The notes under the pieces: generated by a model
What the model was told of the DNA's origin: nothing
What the model saw: only the letters and a program-made list of their open reading frames with translations
The model's database searches: none
Shown: in pieces, positions 43,666 through 53,584 of the stretch
Layout of the letters: every line of letters begins with the position of its first letter
Position numbering within the stretch: the stretch's first letter is position 1
Translations under genes and position numbers: made by a program
Assembly (NCBI GenBank): GCA_021813325.1
Contig: JAKALA010000004.1
Location: forward strand, 1-64,000
DNA: 64,000 nucleotides
Direction: 5' to 3'
Origin: a bacterium
GTDB taxonomy: Bacteria; Verrucomicrobiota; Verrucomicrobiia; Limisphaerales; UBA11358

Positions 43666-45471
43666 ATGAAATTTTTACCTCTTGGCTTGGCGCTGTTGCC
43701 GGCCCTGGCCAGTTTGAATGTCCCAGCCCAATCCCAGCCGGCATTCTGGCAGTTTGCCCCCACACCTCCAATGGGCTGGAATAGCTGGGATTGTTTCGGC
43801 ACCACCCTCACCGAGGCGGAGGCCAAGACGGAGGCTGATGCCATGGCCGCGCAATTGAAACCGTATGGCTGGAAATATTTTACCGTGGATATTCAATGGT
43901 ATGAGGGCCATTCCAAAGGCCATGTGTATCAGGCCGGCGCGCAACTTGCCATGGATGACTTCAGCCGTTTGGTGCCCGCAATTCAAAAATTTCCCTCGGC
44001 CGCCAACGGAGCTGGATTCAAGCCGTTGGCGGATTACGTCCATTCCAAGGGACTTAAATTTGGCATCCACATCATGCGAGGCATCCCCAAACAAGCGGTG
44101 TGGCAGAACACCCCAATTTGGGGCGCCAAAGTTCACGCGGCTGACATTGCCAACACCAACAGCACCTGCGCCTGGAATCCCGACATGTTTGGGGTGGACA
44201 TGGCCAAGCCGGGGGCGCAGGCGTATTATGATTCGCTGTTCCAACTCTACGCTTCCTGGGGGGTTGATTTGGTGAAATGCGATGACATTTCGCGTCCCTA
44301 CGATGCCGGCCAAAAAGCGGAAATCGAGGCCATTCGCAAAGCGATCGACAAAACCGGCCGGGCCATCGTTCTCAGCCTTTCGCCCGGCGACACGCCGATT
44401 GCGCGCGGCGAACACGTCATGCACCACGCCAATATGTGGCGCATTTCCGATGACTTCTGGGATCGCTGGGCTCCGTTGCATGGCATGTTTGGCCGGCTGG
44501 ATCGCTGGACCCCATACCGGACGGACGGCGCGTGGCCGGACGCGGACATGCTGCCGTTTGGCATTATTGAATTCAATCGGCCCACCAAGTTTACCCACGA
44601 TGAACAAGTGCTGTGCATGACGCTTTGGTGCATTGCCCGCTCCCCGTTAATTCTCGGCGCGGACATGACGAAACTGGATGATTTTACCCTTCATTTGCTG
44701 ACCAATCCGGAAGTGCTGGCGGTGAATCAGGCAAGCACGGCCAATCACCAGCTTTCGCGCCAAAATGATCTCGTCGTTTGGACGGCCGAGGTGCTAGGAA
44801 GCCGTGATCGTTACGTGGCGTTTTTCAACGCGCAGGGCAATGACGATCCCGTTGACTTGTCCCAAGCCGCGTATCAAAGCCCGGTTTTGCGGGGGGCGCC
44901 GGGAAAAGAGGTGGCGGATATTTCTGTCCCGATCCACGGAGCGCGCCATCTGGTGCTGGCGGTGGGGGACGGTGGCGACGGCAATTTTTATGATCATGCG
45001 GCCTGGATCGAACCCAAGCTCATTGGCGCCAAAGGAACTTTGAAGCTGACGGATCTAAAATGGAAACTGGCCAAGGCGGGATGGCGCGAAGTGCAATTGA
45101 ACCGCACGGTGGAGGGGCAGCCGCTCACCTTCCATGGCCAGCCGGTGGAAGGGATCGGCACCCACGCCGTGTCCACTATTGAATACGACTTGCCGGCGGG
45201 ATACGACACGTTCACCGCCCGTGGTGTCATCACTGCAGGCAGCCAGGGCAAGGGATCTTTGCAATTCGCTGTTTTGTTGGACCCGGACACTAAAGCAATG
45301 CCGGAACGCAGCAAAGTGTCGGTGTCTTTTACCGCTCTGGGCATTACCGGCAAAGCCAGGGTGCGTGATCTCTGGAACCGGCGGGACTTGGGTGAATTTG
45401 ACCGCGAATTCGATTGCGAACTTCCCCTGCACGGCGCTGGACTTTACCGCGTGACTCCGGTGAACCAGTAG
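43666..45471 (+). CDS. Secreted GH27 alpha-galactosidase-like enzyme with C-terminal NPCBM-like domain
   Basis: GH27 enzymes remove alpha-galactose (or N-acetylgalactosamine) with retention. The 601-residue protein has a signal peptide (1-22), the barrel start TPPMGWNSWDCFG, the likely nucleophile D206 in DLVKCDD, and the acid/base D262 or D263 in WRISDDFWD. After the barrel and a beta-domain, residues ~480-600 (EGIGTHAVSTIEYDLP...YDTFTA) resemble an NPCBM sugar-binding domain. It stands alone, upstream of a divergent-strand small gene. Substrate detail is unknown. Confidence 0.88.
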   Translation: MKFLPLGLALLPALASLNVPAQSQPAFWQFAPTPPMGWNSWDCFGTTLTEAEAKTEADAMAAQLKPYGWKYFTVDIQWYEGHSKGHVYQAGAQLAMDDFSRLVPAIQKFPSAANGAGFKPLADYVHSKGLKFGIHIMRGIPKQAVWQNTPIWGAKVHAADIANTNSTCAWNPDMFGVDMAKPGAQAYYDSLFQLYASWGVDLVKCDDISRPYDAGQKAEIEAIRKAIDKTGRAIVLSLSPGDTPIARGEHVMHHANMWRISDDFWDRWAPLHGMFGRLDRWTPYRTDGAWPDADMLPFGIIEFNRPTKFTHDEQVLCMTLWCIARSPLILGADMTKLDDFTLHLLTNPEVLAVNQASTANHQLSRQNDLVVWTAEVLGSRDRYVAFFNAQGNDDPVDLSQAAYQSPVLRGAPGKEVADISVPIHGARHLVLAVGDGGDGNFYDHAAWIEPKLIGAKGTLKLTDLKWKLAKAGWREVQLNRTVEGQPLTFHGQPVEGIGTHAVSTIEYDLPAGYDTFTARGVITAGSQGKGSLQFAVLLDPDTKAMPERSKVSVSFTALGITGKARVRDLWNRRDLGEFDREFDCELPLHGAGLYRVTPVNQ

Positions 45472-45523
45472 TCGGCCAAAAGAGTGGCGGCAAACCCAAT
45501 CTGTTGAAGCGGCTGGAGGCAAG

Positions 45524-45745
45524 CTAAGGATTCACCGTGGCTGCCGCGGCATTTTCTGAAGCCGCGTGGCGTGTTTTTTTGAGGTGATTGATTTCGACAA
45601 AAAGGAACACCACGATGGCCGCCGTTGTAAGCAATACGAGCAGCATGTTTCGCATCCGCTTTTTGCGTTTGGAGCGGCGAACACCGGGGAAGAGCCATTC
45701 ACTGAAGCGTGAGTTCAGACTGCGAATTTCACGGTGGTCATTCAT
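45524..45745 (-). CDS. Small single-pass membrane protein, unknown function
   Basis: The 73-residue protein has a basic N-terminus (PGVRRSKRKKRMRN), a transmembrane helix (about 34-51, MLLVLLTTAAIVVFLFVEI) and a short polar tail rich in Ala. The ATG at 45,745 was preferred to an earlier one at 45,916 because the added part has no features. It converges with GH27 (52-nt gap). Its topology follows the positive-inside rule. I do not recognise the family. Confidence 0.5.
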   Translation of the reverse strand: MNDHREIRSLNSRFSEWLFPGVRRSKRKKRMRNMLLVLLTTAAIVVFLFVEINHLKKTRHAASENAAAATVNP

Positions 45746-46030
45746 GACAATTGGGATTGCTGACGGCTGATTGATTGCAATTTGCTGATCGATGTCCGTG
45801 TTGACAAGCTGAAAAATGCTCGGTTTTCCGGTAAAAATGATCCGTGGACGCAAATTCAAGGCGGGCGGACTGCGCGGTCGGCCGTCTCCGACGAGAATAT
45901 TCTTCCGTGTTGGCAAACGCTATTTGACTTGCTGTCAGGCCGCGATTTTTATCACAGTTCTTCAAGATGATTTGGCGTGCCGTCAAATCTTGCCGTGGTG
46001 ATTTGGCAAAATTTTACAAAGGTCTGTCAC

Positions 46031-46912
46031 ATGCACCAGCCACCTGAGATCATACTGTTTGTCGGACGACTGCACCCGCTCCTCGTGCATCTGCCCATCG
46101 GCATGTTATGCCTGCTGGCGGCGTTGGAACTGGCGGCTTGGATGCCGCGTTTTCAAAAGGCCAACGCCAGTGCCGGCTACATCATCGCTTTGGCCGCGCC
46201 GCTCGCGGTGGTCACCGCCGGCTGCGGTTGGTTGCTGTCGCTGTCCGGCGGATACGATCCCAGCCTGCTGGCCTGGCATAAATGGCTGGGAACTATTACG
46301 GCGATCGGCGCGGTTGCAACGGCTCTGTTGTATCGCTGGCGGAAATTCAATTCATATCGCGTCAGCTTGTTCGTCACGGCGGCCATCTTGGCGGCAACAG
46401 GCCATCTGGGCGGCTCGCTCACTCACGGCAGCGATTACTTGTCGCGTTACGCGCCCGGTCCATTGAAATGGATGCTGGGCGGATCCCCCCAGGTTCTGCC
46501 TGGCAAAGTCCAATCGACGAAAAATATCAAGCAGTCTCCTGTGTTTGCTGGAATCGTGCTGCCGATTTTCCAAAACAAATGTATCAATTGTCACGGTCCG
46601 GCTAAATCCAAAGGCGGCTTGCGGCTGGATTCCTATTCTGCTGTGATGCAGGGCGGCGACGATGGGTTGGCGGTCAAACCCGTGGATTTGGCCGATTCTC
46701 CGCTTTGGCAGCGGATTCAACTGCCCGTCGATGCTGATGATCACATGCCGCCCGGTGGCAAGCCGCAGTTAACTGCCGCCGAAGCCGCCGCGATAAAATG
46801 GTGGATCGAAACCGGCACCCGGGACACCAATACCGTGGCCGAATTGAAACCTTCGCCAAACATTTCCCAGGTGCTTTCAGAGTTGGAAGGCCAGGCGGCG
46901 AAAGCGAATTGA
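46031..46912 (+). CDS. DUF2231-type membrane protein with C-terminal planctomycete-type cytochrome c domain
   Basis: The 293-residue protein has four predicted transmembrane helices in its first half (FVGRLHPLLVHLPIGMLCLL, YIIALAAPLAVVTAGCGWLL, etc.), in the DUF2231 layout with conserved HPLLVHLPIG. The second half has one haem site, CINCHG, followed by SKGGLRLDSY, MPPGGKPQLTAAE and IKWWIETG, the PSCyt1 pattern. Proteins of this composition are common in Planctomycetes and Verrucomicrobia. The ATG at 46,031 (MHQPPEII) was taken over an upstream GTG at 45,977. Electron-transfer role is inferred. Confidence 0.82.
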   Translation: MHQPPEIILFVGRLHPLLVHLPIGMLCLLAALELAAWMPRFQKANASAGYIIALAAPLAVVTAGCGWLLSLSGGYDPSLLAWHKWLGTITAIGAVATALLYRWRKFNSYRVSLFVTAAILAATGHLGGSLTHGSDYLSRYAPGPLKWMLGGSPQVLPGKVQSTKNIKQSPVFAGIVLPIFQNKCINCHGPAKSKGGLRLDSYSAVMQGGDDGLAVKPVDLADSPLWQRIQLPVDADDHMPPGGKPQLTAAEAAAIKWWIETGTRDTNTVAELKPSPNISQVLSELEGQAAKAN

Positions 46913-46961
46913 GCTTCTTTTCTGAATTGAATTGCTTTCCTGTGCTCTTCAGTATGTTGGC

Positions 46962-48698
46962 GTGAACCTTCGCATCCAATTTGCATTTTCGGTGCTGATC
47001 CTGGGCTGGGCGTTGAAAACTTCGGCTCAAGGGACGGCTTTTAACTATCAGGGACAGCTGAATGACGCGGGTTCGCCTGCCAACGGGATTTATGATTTCC
47101 GTTTTGCCGTTTATAACTCGGCGACGAACGTCACGCCCGTTACCCTCTGGCAGACCAACTCCGCCGTTCCCGTAAGCAACGGGCTGTTTAATGTGACGCT
47201 CGACTTTGGGAGCGCCATTTTTACGGGAACGAATTACTGGCTGGCAATCGGCGTGCAGGGCAGCGCGGAAACCAACTTTACCACGCTCCAGCCGCGTCAA
47301 CCCATTTTGCCCGTGCCGTATGCGATTTTTGCCAATTCCGCCAGCAATGTGCTGGGAACAGTTCTGGCAACCCAATTAACCGGCACCGTGCCCTCCAGCC
47401 AGATTGCCGGGACGTATTCAAATCCCGTTGGCTTTACCAACACCGGCAACTCGTTCGCCGGTTCGTTTAATGGAACCGTCAGCGGCAACGGTTCCGGCCT
47501 GACTGGGCTCAATGCCTCGCAATTGACCACGGGCACGGTGGCCGACACCCGGTTGTCAGCCAATGTGGCGCTACTGGATCACAGCCAGACTTACTCCGGA
47601 AATAATCAATTTAGCGGGGCCAACAATTTCACGAATTGGAACAACAATTTCACGGGAAATTTCTTTGGCAACGGCCTGATCGGCTGGGTGCCGACCAATG
47701 CGTTGGCCATTCAGGCGGAACGCGATCATGGCTATCTGCTGGGAAGTCCGTATCTTTCAGTGGTCACGCTCCCGCCCAATTTCGGCCTGCAGGTCGGCGA
47801 TATTGTGCGCGTGTCCGGATCGGGCGGCGGCGGCTGGTTGGTGGCGGAAAATTCCGGTCAAAGCATCATCGGCAATCTGGCCAGCTATCAAAACGCTGTT
47901 GCTGGCACCTTGCCGGTCTCGGGTGATTTTCGCGACGTGGCTGCCTCCTCCAGCCGCAGCGTGATGTATGCCGTGGGCCAGACGTTTTACGGAGTTCAAC
48001 GCTCCACCGACGGCGGCAGAACGTGGAATGCCCTGACTCAGCCCACGGTTTCGGGCTATTACAATTCCGTGGCGTGCTCCGCCGATGGATCAATCGTCTA
48101 TGCCGTTCCTGCTTCGGGAAATATTCAAAAATCCACCAACGGAGGATATTTCTGGACCGCGACCACCTATTCGGCCGGGGGGGCTTTTATCCGTTGCAGC
48201 GCCGATGGCTCCAAGCTGTTTGCCTCCATTGCCTGCTCCGGCGACGGAACGTATCAGGCGGCACTCTCCGGTGGATCCGTTTACATTTCAACCAACTCGG
48301 GCACGACTTGGTCAGCCAAGCTTGCTGCCGCTCCAGCTAATATCGCGTGTCTGGCGGCGTCCAGTGATTGCACCCGGCTCCTGGTCGGGGTCACCAATGG
48401 TTTGCTGTATGCCTCGGCCAATCAAGGAGTCACTTGGAAATCATTGCTCTCAACCAATCAATACTGGTCTGGCGCCTGGATGTCACCGGACGGCAGTAAA
48501 ATTGCCGTCAGTTCCAAGGCCAAGCAGAATGGTGGAACCGATGGTTCAATTTATACCTGCGATCTTGGGCTGCTGCCCAACACCACCAGCACCAACAGCA
48601 CGATCTGCGGTAGTCAGGGAGCGGCGGTGGAATTGCAATACGTTGGCAACGGAATGTTCATGCCGATCAGTTCGTCAGGCGTGATTTGGGCCAATTAA
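46962..48698 (+). CDS. Secreted protein with N-terminal fibre-like repeats and C-terminal BNR/sialidase-type propeller
   Basis: GTG at 46,962 begins a signal peptide (FAFSVLILGWALKTSAQG) and a 578-residue protein. Residues ~20-130 (TAFNYQGQLNDAGSPANG, YDFRFAVYNS) look like a trimerising or fibre-type domain common in Verrucomicrobia exported proteins. Gly/Asn/Thr-rich linkers follow (GNGSGLTGLNASQL, FTNWNNNFTGNFFGNG), then repeated blades such as STDGGRTWNALTQP, STNGGYFWTATTY, STNSGTTWSAKL and ANQGVTWKSLL, which are BNR/Asp-box-like. No catalytic residues were identified. It is probably a surface or secreted binding protein. Confidence 0.72.
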   Translation: MNLRIQFAFSVLILGWALKTSAQGTAFNYQGQLNDAGSPANGIYDFRFAVYNSATNVTPVTLWQTNSAVPVSNGLFNVTLDFGSAIFTGTNYWLAIGVQGSAETNFTTLQPRQPILPVPYAIFANSASNVLGTVLATQLTGTVPSSQIAGTYSNPVGFTNTGNSFAGSFNGTVSGNGSGLTGLNASQLTTGTVADTRLSANVALLDHSQTYSGNNQFSGANNFTNWNNNFTGNFFGNGLIGWVPTNALAIQAERDHGYLLGSPYLSVVTLPPNFGLQVGDIVRVSGSGGGGWLVAENSGQSIIGNLASYQNAVAGTLPVSGDFRDVAASSSRSVMYAVGQTFYGVQRSTDGGRTWNALTQPTVSGYYNSVACSADGSIVYAVPASGNIQKSTNGGYFWTATTYSAGGAFIRCSADGSKLFASIACSGDGTYQAALSGGSVYISTNSGTTWSAKLAAAPANIACLAASSDCTRLLVGVTNGLLYASANQGVTWKSLLSTNQYWSGAWMSPDGSKIAVSSKAKQNGGTDGSIYTCDLGLLPNTTSTNSTICGSQGAAVELQYVGNGMFMPISSSGVIWAN

Positions 48699-48782
48699 AC
48701 CGCTGCCAATTCGTCGTTAACTTCATTCCTGGTTTCACGATCCACTTGAACGGCGCCGCCGTGGCCACGCATACTGTTGCCG

Positions 48783-51700
48783 ATGTCGGTTGAACTCACA
48801 GAAAAACTACTCATCAACGCCGCTGGCTGGGATGTTGTGAAACGCGCCCGCGCTTATCTTGAACAACGCCAGGTGTTGAGCTCCTATTGGGGGCCGCCGC
48901 TGCTTCGGGGCGTGGTGCAAGTGGACGGTGCTTCGTTTCGCGCTTCCATGGTGATTCACAACGGCGTGGATATTGAAAATCGTTGCAACTGCCGCGACGC
49001 GCGGGAATGGGGCAAAATCTGTGCGCACGGTGTGGCGGTCGGATTGCACTGGCTGAATGCGCAAAAAGGCGAATCCGCGCCGCCGGCAAACAAAGCTCAG
49101 GCGTCCGCGTCGCCCTCCAAATCTGAAACGCCAGCTCGCAAGGCGTCTTCTTTGCGGCGTGATAACTCCGGAGAGCCGGCGGAACTTTATTTGATTTTCC
49201 CACCCAATCTCGACCAGGCCATTTCACGCGGCAAAATCATGCTGGTGTTTGAGGCGCGTTGGGACGGGGGACGTTGCCCGTTGAATGCCTTGCCGAAAGG
49301 TCGAACTTTCGCTTTCAGTGCGTCGGACAGCGCCATCATTGATCATGTGGAAAACCTGACCAACGGTGAAACACCGGCGATGATGCAAATAGAGACGAAA
49401 GACTTTGCCTCACTTCTACCGTTGTTGGTTGGGCACGAAAATCTCATGGTTGGCAAATCCAATCCGGTAACCGTCACCAAAACGCCGCTGACCTTGCCCG
49501 CGCGCGCCACGTTGGAAGCCAATGGCGAAATCGTTTTATCGCTGGCCGGCAAATCGGCGTTGCTGGTGCGTGTGGGAGATTGGGTTTGGCAGAAGCAGAC
49601 TTTTCAGCCGCTGGGATTGCCTCCGCTGGCGCAAAATATTCTTCAAGGTCCCGTTCGCGTCTCGCGCTCGCAGGTGCCGCTGTTTCTGAGCCAGCAATGG
49701 CCGCAGTTGGCAGCCGGCGGAAACGTCGAGGCCGATTTTCAACTGTCGGACTTCGCCCTCGAACCGCAGGCGCCGCGGTTTCTGCTCGAGCTCAAAGGCG
49801 GCTTGTCGCAGTTGTCCGCAAGGGTTCAATGCGCCTACGGCACGCGCATCATGACGCTCGGGGTGACGGCTGCCGATGAAAATGTCTGGTTGCCCGATCC
49901 GGATGTGCCCACTCGCTATTCCACCCGCGATTTTACGGCTGAACGCGGTGCTTTAGCCCGGTTGCAACGCTGCGGATTTGCCGGCCCGGACGCGCAGGGC
50001 AAGCTGCAGTTGCAGGGCCAAAACAGCGTGCTGAATTTTTTGTCACGCGAGTTTGTCACGTTGCAGCGCGAGTGGAGCGTGACGCTCGACGAGCAACTCG
50101 AAAACCGCGCGTTGAGAAACATTGAGCGGGTCGAGCCTCAATTCCAAATCACCTCGTCTGGTGTGCAATGGTTTGATTTCAGCGTGGTTTTTGCGGCGGG
50201 CAGCGGTGAAACTTTTTCGGCGGCGGACATTCAACGGTTGATTTTATCCGGGCAAAATCATACCCGGCTGAAGAACGGCAAAATGGCGGTGATCGACACC
50301 GGCGCCGTGGAAGAATTGCAGGAAGTGCTGCTGGATTGCGCGCCACAACAGAACGCATCGGGCTACCGCATTAGCAATCAGCAGGTTGGATTTTTGGAGG
50401 CAACACTGCGGCAACATGCCGGTTGGAAAGTTCAAGCTCCGTCCGCCTGGCGCGACCGCGCTTCCAAGCAGAGCGGCGAAGCAAAACTGGTTTGTCCGCC
50501 CCTCGGCGAACTGGATGCCGTTTTACGCCCGTATCAAAAACAGGGCGTGGCCTGGCTGCAATTTCTGCGCGAAAACGGTTTTGGCGGCATTCTCGCGGAT
50601 GAAATGGGCTTGGGCAAAACGCTGCAAACATTGGCGTTCCTGCGTTTCATCCGACGCCAAAATCCTGCAAGCCCGCCAATGCTGATTGTTTGTCCCACCA
50701 GCCTGGTTTTCAACTGGCTGGCGGAAGTCCGAAAGTTTACGCCGGAGCTGCGAGCCATTGCCATTCATGGTCCCAACCGGCATGCGCAGTTTGCGGAGCT
50801 TAAAACCAGCGATCTGGTGGTCACGAGTTACGCGCTGATTCGCCGGGATTTTGAGCGGTATCGCGAGCTGGAGTTCGACACGGTCGTTTTGGACGAGGCG
50901 CAACACATCAAGAATCGTCAGACGCAAAATGCCCAGGCGGTGAAGGCGGTGAAATCAAAGCACCGGATCGTCCTCACGGGCACGCCGCTGGAAAATTCCG
51001 TGCTCGATCTGTGGTCCATTTTCGATTTTCTCATGCCGGGTTATCTTGGCACGGCGAAGGATTTTCGTGAGCGATATGAGCTTTCCATTGCCAAAGAGAA
51101 AAACTCCGATGCTCAGGCCAGACTGGCGCGTCGATTGCGCCCGTTCCTGTTGCGCCGGCTCAAACAGGAAGTGGCGGCGGATTTGCCGGAAAAGCTGGAA
51201 CAAGTCTCGTTCTGCGAGCTCACCGACGATCAGCGCAGCGTGTATCAGCAAGTCATCGAGGCCAGCCGCAAGGAAGTTCTGGAGGCCGTCGGCGCGCAGA
51301 GTCTCGCCAAGAGTCGCATGGTGGTTTTGACCGCTTTACTCCGCTTGCGTCAGGTTTGTTGCGATCTTCGTTTGCTGAATCTGGAAAACGTCAATCCGGC
51401 CAATGCGTCTGGCAAATTGGATTTGTTCGGCGAATTGCTGGAGGAAGTCGTCGATGGCGGCCATCGCGTCCTGGTGTTCAGCCAGTTCACGAGCATGCTT
51501 GCGCTGTTGAAAGACAGGCTCGCCGAGGAGAAAATTAAGTTCTGTTATCTCGACGGTTCAACCACCAATCGCGGCGCGGTGGTGGAAGAGTTTCAGCGGA
51601 ATACTGCTATCCCGGTTTTTCTCATCAGCCTGAAAGCCGGCGGGGTGGGCCTGAACCTGACGGGCGCGGATACGGTGATTCATTTCGACCCGTGGTGGAA

Positions 51701-51914
51701 TCCGGCGGTGGAAGATCAGGCCACGGGCCGCGCGCATCGTATCGGCCAGACGAAGGTCGTGACCAGTTACAAACTCATTACGCGCGACACCGTGGAGGAA
51801 AAAATCCTGCTGCTGCAAAACAAGAAGCGCGAGATCATTCAAGCCACGCTTGGCGGCGAGGAGGCATTCACCGAATCGCTCAGTTGGGAGGAGATTCAGG
51901 AGTTGCTGGCGTAG
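48783..51914 (+). CDS. SNF2-family helicase with N-terminal SWIM zinc finger
   Basis: The 1,043-residue protein begins with a SWIM domain: CNCRDAREWGKICAHG (about 66-81). The SNF2 ATPase occupies about 575-1040: motif I DEMGLGKT, motif II DEAQHIKN, LTGTPLENSVLDLWSIF (motif III), and in the second lobe VFSQFTSMLALL, SLKAGGVGLNLTGAD and DQATGRAHRIGQ. Such HepA/RapA-like ATPases remodel nucleic acid-protein complexes, e.g. at stalled RNA polymerase. The ATG at 48,783 was used; TTG at 48,777 is 2 codons earlier. It stands alone. Confidence 0.92.
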   Translation: MSVELTEKLLINAAGWDVVKRARAYLEQRQVLSSYWGPPLLRGVVQVDGASFRASMVIHNGVDIENRCNCRDAREWGKICAHGVAVGLHWLNAQKGESAPPANKAQASASPSKSETPARKASSLRRDNSGEPAELYLIFPPNLDQAISRGKIMLVFEARWDGGRCPLNALPKGRTFAFSASDSAIIDHVENLTNGETPAMMQIETKDFASLLPLLVGHENLMVGKSNPVTVTKTPLTLPARATLEANGEIVLSLAGKSALLVRVGDWVWQKQTFQPLGLPPLAQNILQGPVRVSRSQVPLFLSQQWPQLAAGGNVEADFQLSDFALEPQAPRFLLELKGGLSQLSARVQCAYGTRIMTLGVTAADENVWLPDPDVPTRYSTRDFTAERGALARLQRCGFAGPDAQGKLQLQGQNSVLNFLSREFVTLQREWSVTLDEQLENRALRNIERVEPQFQITSSGVQWFDFSVVFAAGSGETFSAADIQRLILSGQNHTRLKNGKMAVIDTGAVEELQEVLLDCAPQQNASGYRISNQQVGFLEATLRQHAGWKVQAPSAWRDRASKQSGEAKLVCPPLGELDAVLRPYQKQGVAWLQFLRENGFGGILADEMGLGKTLQTLAFLRFIRRQNPASPPMLIVCPTSLVFNWLAEVRKFTPELRAIAIHGPNRHAQFAELKTSDLVVTSYALIRRDFERYRELEFDTVVLDEAQHIKNRQTQNAQAVKAVKSKHRIVLTGTPLENSVLDLWSIFDFLMPGYLGTAKDFRERYELSIAKEKNSDAQARLARRLRPFLLRRLKQEVAADLPEKLEQVSFCELTDDQRSVYQQVIEASRKEVLEAVGAQSLAKSRMVVLTALLRLRQVCCDLRLLNLENVNPANASGKLDLFGELLEEVVDGGHRVLVFSQFTSMLALLKDRLAEEKIKFCYLDGSTTNRGAVVEEFQRNTAIPVFLISLKAGGVGLNLTGADTVIHFDPWWNPAVEDQATGRAHRIGQTKVVTSYKLITRDTVEEKILLLQNKKREIIQATLGGEEAFTESLSWEEIQELLA

Positions 51915-52222
51915 AATCCCCGTGGTTGTGAGACATCCAACCTCAGGTGTGATTTTTTCCCGCATTGGGAGAAGCAACCGGTGATGCGCGCCTCGTCTAG
52001 TGCGGTCGATCGTTCTGCAAGCGCGGCTGTTGGTTTTTCCAAAATGGGGAAAACAGGAAAGTGAGCTTCGCGTAAAGAGAGGATTCTTGCTGGGAATTGG
52101 CGTATTTAACCGCTGAAATCTTATGGGTTTCAGCCTGTCGATATTTGGACGACGGGGGGCCAGAAGTTAATAATTGGTTGGACCCGCGGCGGGGAATATG
52201 AGCCAATTGAAGTCATTCGAAT
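51915..52222. other. 308-nt intergenic region, nothing recognised
   Basis: No hairpin with a T-run, RNA gene or reading frame with features was seen. It presumably holds the promoter of the LRR protein. Confidence 0.4.
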
Positions 52223-53545
52223 ATGAAAGCCCGATGGAACCTGCATAAAATCTGTCTGCTGAGTGCGATGTGGCTGTTGCCCGCGGCGGCGCAGGCGCAA
52301 TTCACCTTCATCACCAACGCCGACAACACCATTGCCATTACCGGCTACACCGGCTCGGGAGGCGATGTGACCATTCCCGGCTCCATTGGTCAATTTCCCG
52401 TCACCAGCATTGGAAAAATGGCGTTTGCCTACAGTTATCTGGGGAGTGTTACGATTCCAGACAGCGTCACAAACATCGGATACAGTGCGTTTTCTCTTTG
52501 TAGGAACTTGACTAACGTCACATTTGGTCAAGCTGTAGCCAGCATCGGAAGTTATGGATTCTCCGGCTGCTCCGCCCTGACGAGTGTTACGCTTCCCAAC
52601 AGCGTCACCACCATTGCTGGCAGTGCCTTCGCTAACTGCCACAGCCTGACCAGCGTCACGATGGGCAACCGCGTGGCCAGCCTTGGAGACGATGCGTTTT
52701 ATTACTGTCAAAGCCTGACCAACCTCATGATTCCCGATAGCGTGACTAGCATCGGATACGGTGCGTTTGCCGGCTGTGGCTCCCTGGCCAAAGTTCAGAT
52801 CCCCCACCGCGTGACCAGCCTTGGAGACAGTGCGTTTGCTGACTGCGGCTCCCTCGTCACCGTCCAGATTTCCGATAGCGTGACCAGCATTGGATATGAC
52901 TCGTTCGATAGGTGTGGGAGCCTGACGGCGATAAACGTGGATACCAACAATCCCGCCTATAGCTCCAGTCAGGGAGTATTTTTCGACAAGCGCCAAACGA
53001 CCCTCATCCATTACCCGGCAGGCAATGGCGCCACCAGCTATACAATTCCTAACAGCGTCACGAGCATCAATTTTTTTGCTTTCCAGGGCTGCCTCAATCT
53101 GACGAATCTGTTCATCCCCGAAAGCGTCGCTTATATCGGAGACCAGGCCTTCGCAGGCTGCTCCAACTTGACGGCGGCCTATTTCCAAGGCAATGCTCCA
53201 AGCCTTGGTTCCACTGCCATCTTCAGCGATAACGGCGCCGTGTATTACCTGCCGGGCACGCTTGGTTGGAGCACGACATTCGATGGTCGCCCGACTGCGC
53301 CATGGACACTGCCGTATCCTGTGATCCTGAATCACCAATCCGGCTTTGGATTACTGGCCGGCCGATTCCACTTCACCATCTCTTGGGCGACAAACCTCTC
53401 CGTGGTCGTGGAAGCCTCCACCAATCTATTCGCCCCCGTGTGGCTTGCGGTCCAAACCAATACGCTGACCGGCGGCTCATCCTATTTCGGCGACCCGCAA
53501 TGGACAAATTATCCCCAGCGCTACTATCGCCTCCGCTCGCCGTGA
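52223..53545 (+). CDS. Secreted BspA-like leucine-rich repeat (LRR_5) protein
   Basis: A 440-residue protein with a signal peptide (CLLSAMWLLPAAAQAQ) and about ten ~23-residue LRR_5 units, such as DSVTSIGYGAFAGCGSL, HRVTSLGDSAFADCGSL and DSVTSIGYDSFDRCGSL, from residue ~60 to 330. A C-terminal segment (GRFHFTISWATNLSVVVEA...YRLRSP) resembles a short fibronectin-like or sorting domain. Surface LRR_5 proteins often bind host or matrix components. The unit is also visible as a repeated DNA pattern. Confidence 0.87.
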   Translation: MKARWNLHKICLLSAMWLLPAAAQAQFTFITNADNTIAITGYTGSGGDVTIPGSIGQFPVTSIGKMAFAYSYLGSVTIPDSVTNIGYSAFSLCRNLTNVTFGQAVASIGSYGFSGCSALTSVTLPNSVTTIAGSAFANCHSLTSVTMGNRVASLGDDAFYYCQSLTNLMIPDSVTSIGYGAFAGCGSLAKVQIPHRVTSLGDSAFADCGSLVTVQISDSVTSIGYDSFDRCGSLTAINVDTNNPAYSSSQGVFFDKRQTTLIHYPAGNGATSYTIPNSVTSINFFAFQGCLNLTNLFIPESVAYIGDQAFAGCSNLTAAYFQGNAPSLGSTAIFSDNGAVYYLPGTLGWSTTFDGRPTAPWTLPYPVILNHQSGFGLLAGRFHFTISWATNLSVVVEASTNLFAPVWLAVQTNTLTGGSSYFGDPQWTNYPQRYYRLRSP

Positions 53546-53584
53546 CGAAAACAGCCATATCAACAGGTGTGAATCCAGCCGGCT

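Noticed and set aside
45747-46030. N-terminal extension of the cytochrome/DUF2231 protein from GTG 45,977
   Set aside because: The extra 18 residues carry no features; ATG 46,031 precedes the conserved membrane part directly.
52400-53160. Regular ~69-nt DNA repeats, at first sight like a CRISPR or tandem-repeat array
   Set aside because: They are codons of LRR_5 units in one open frame and vary at synonymous and variable residues, with no spacers.
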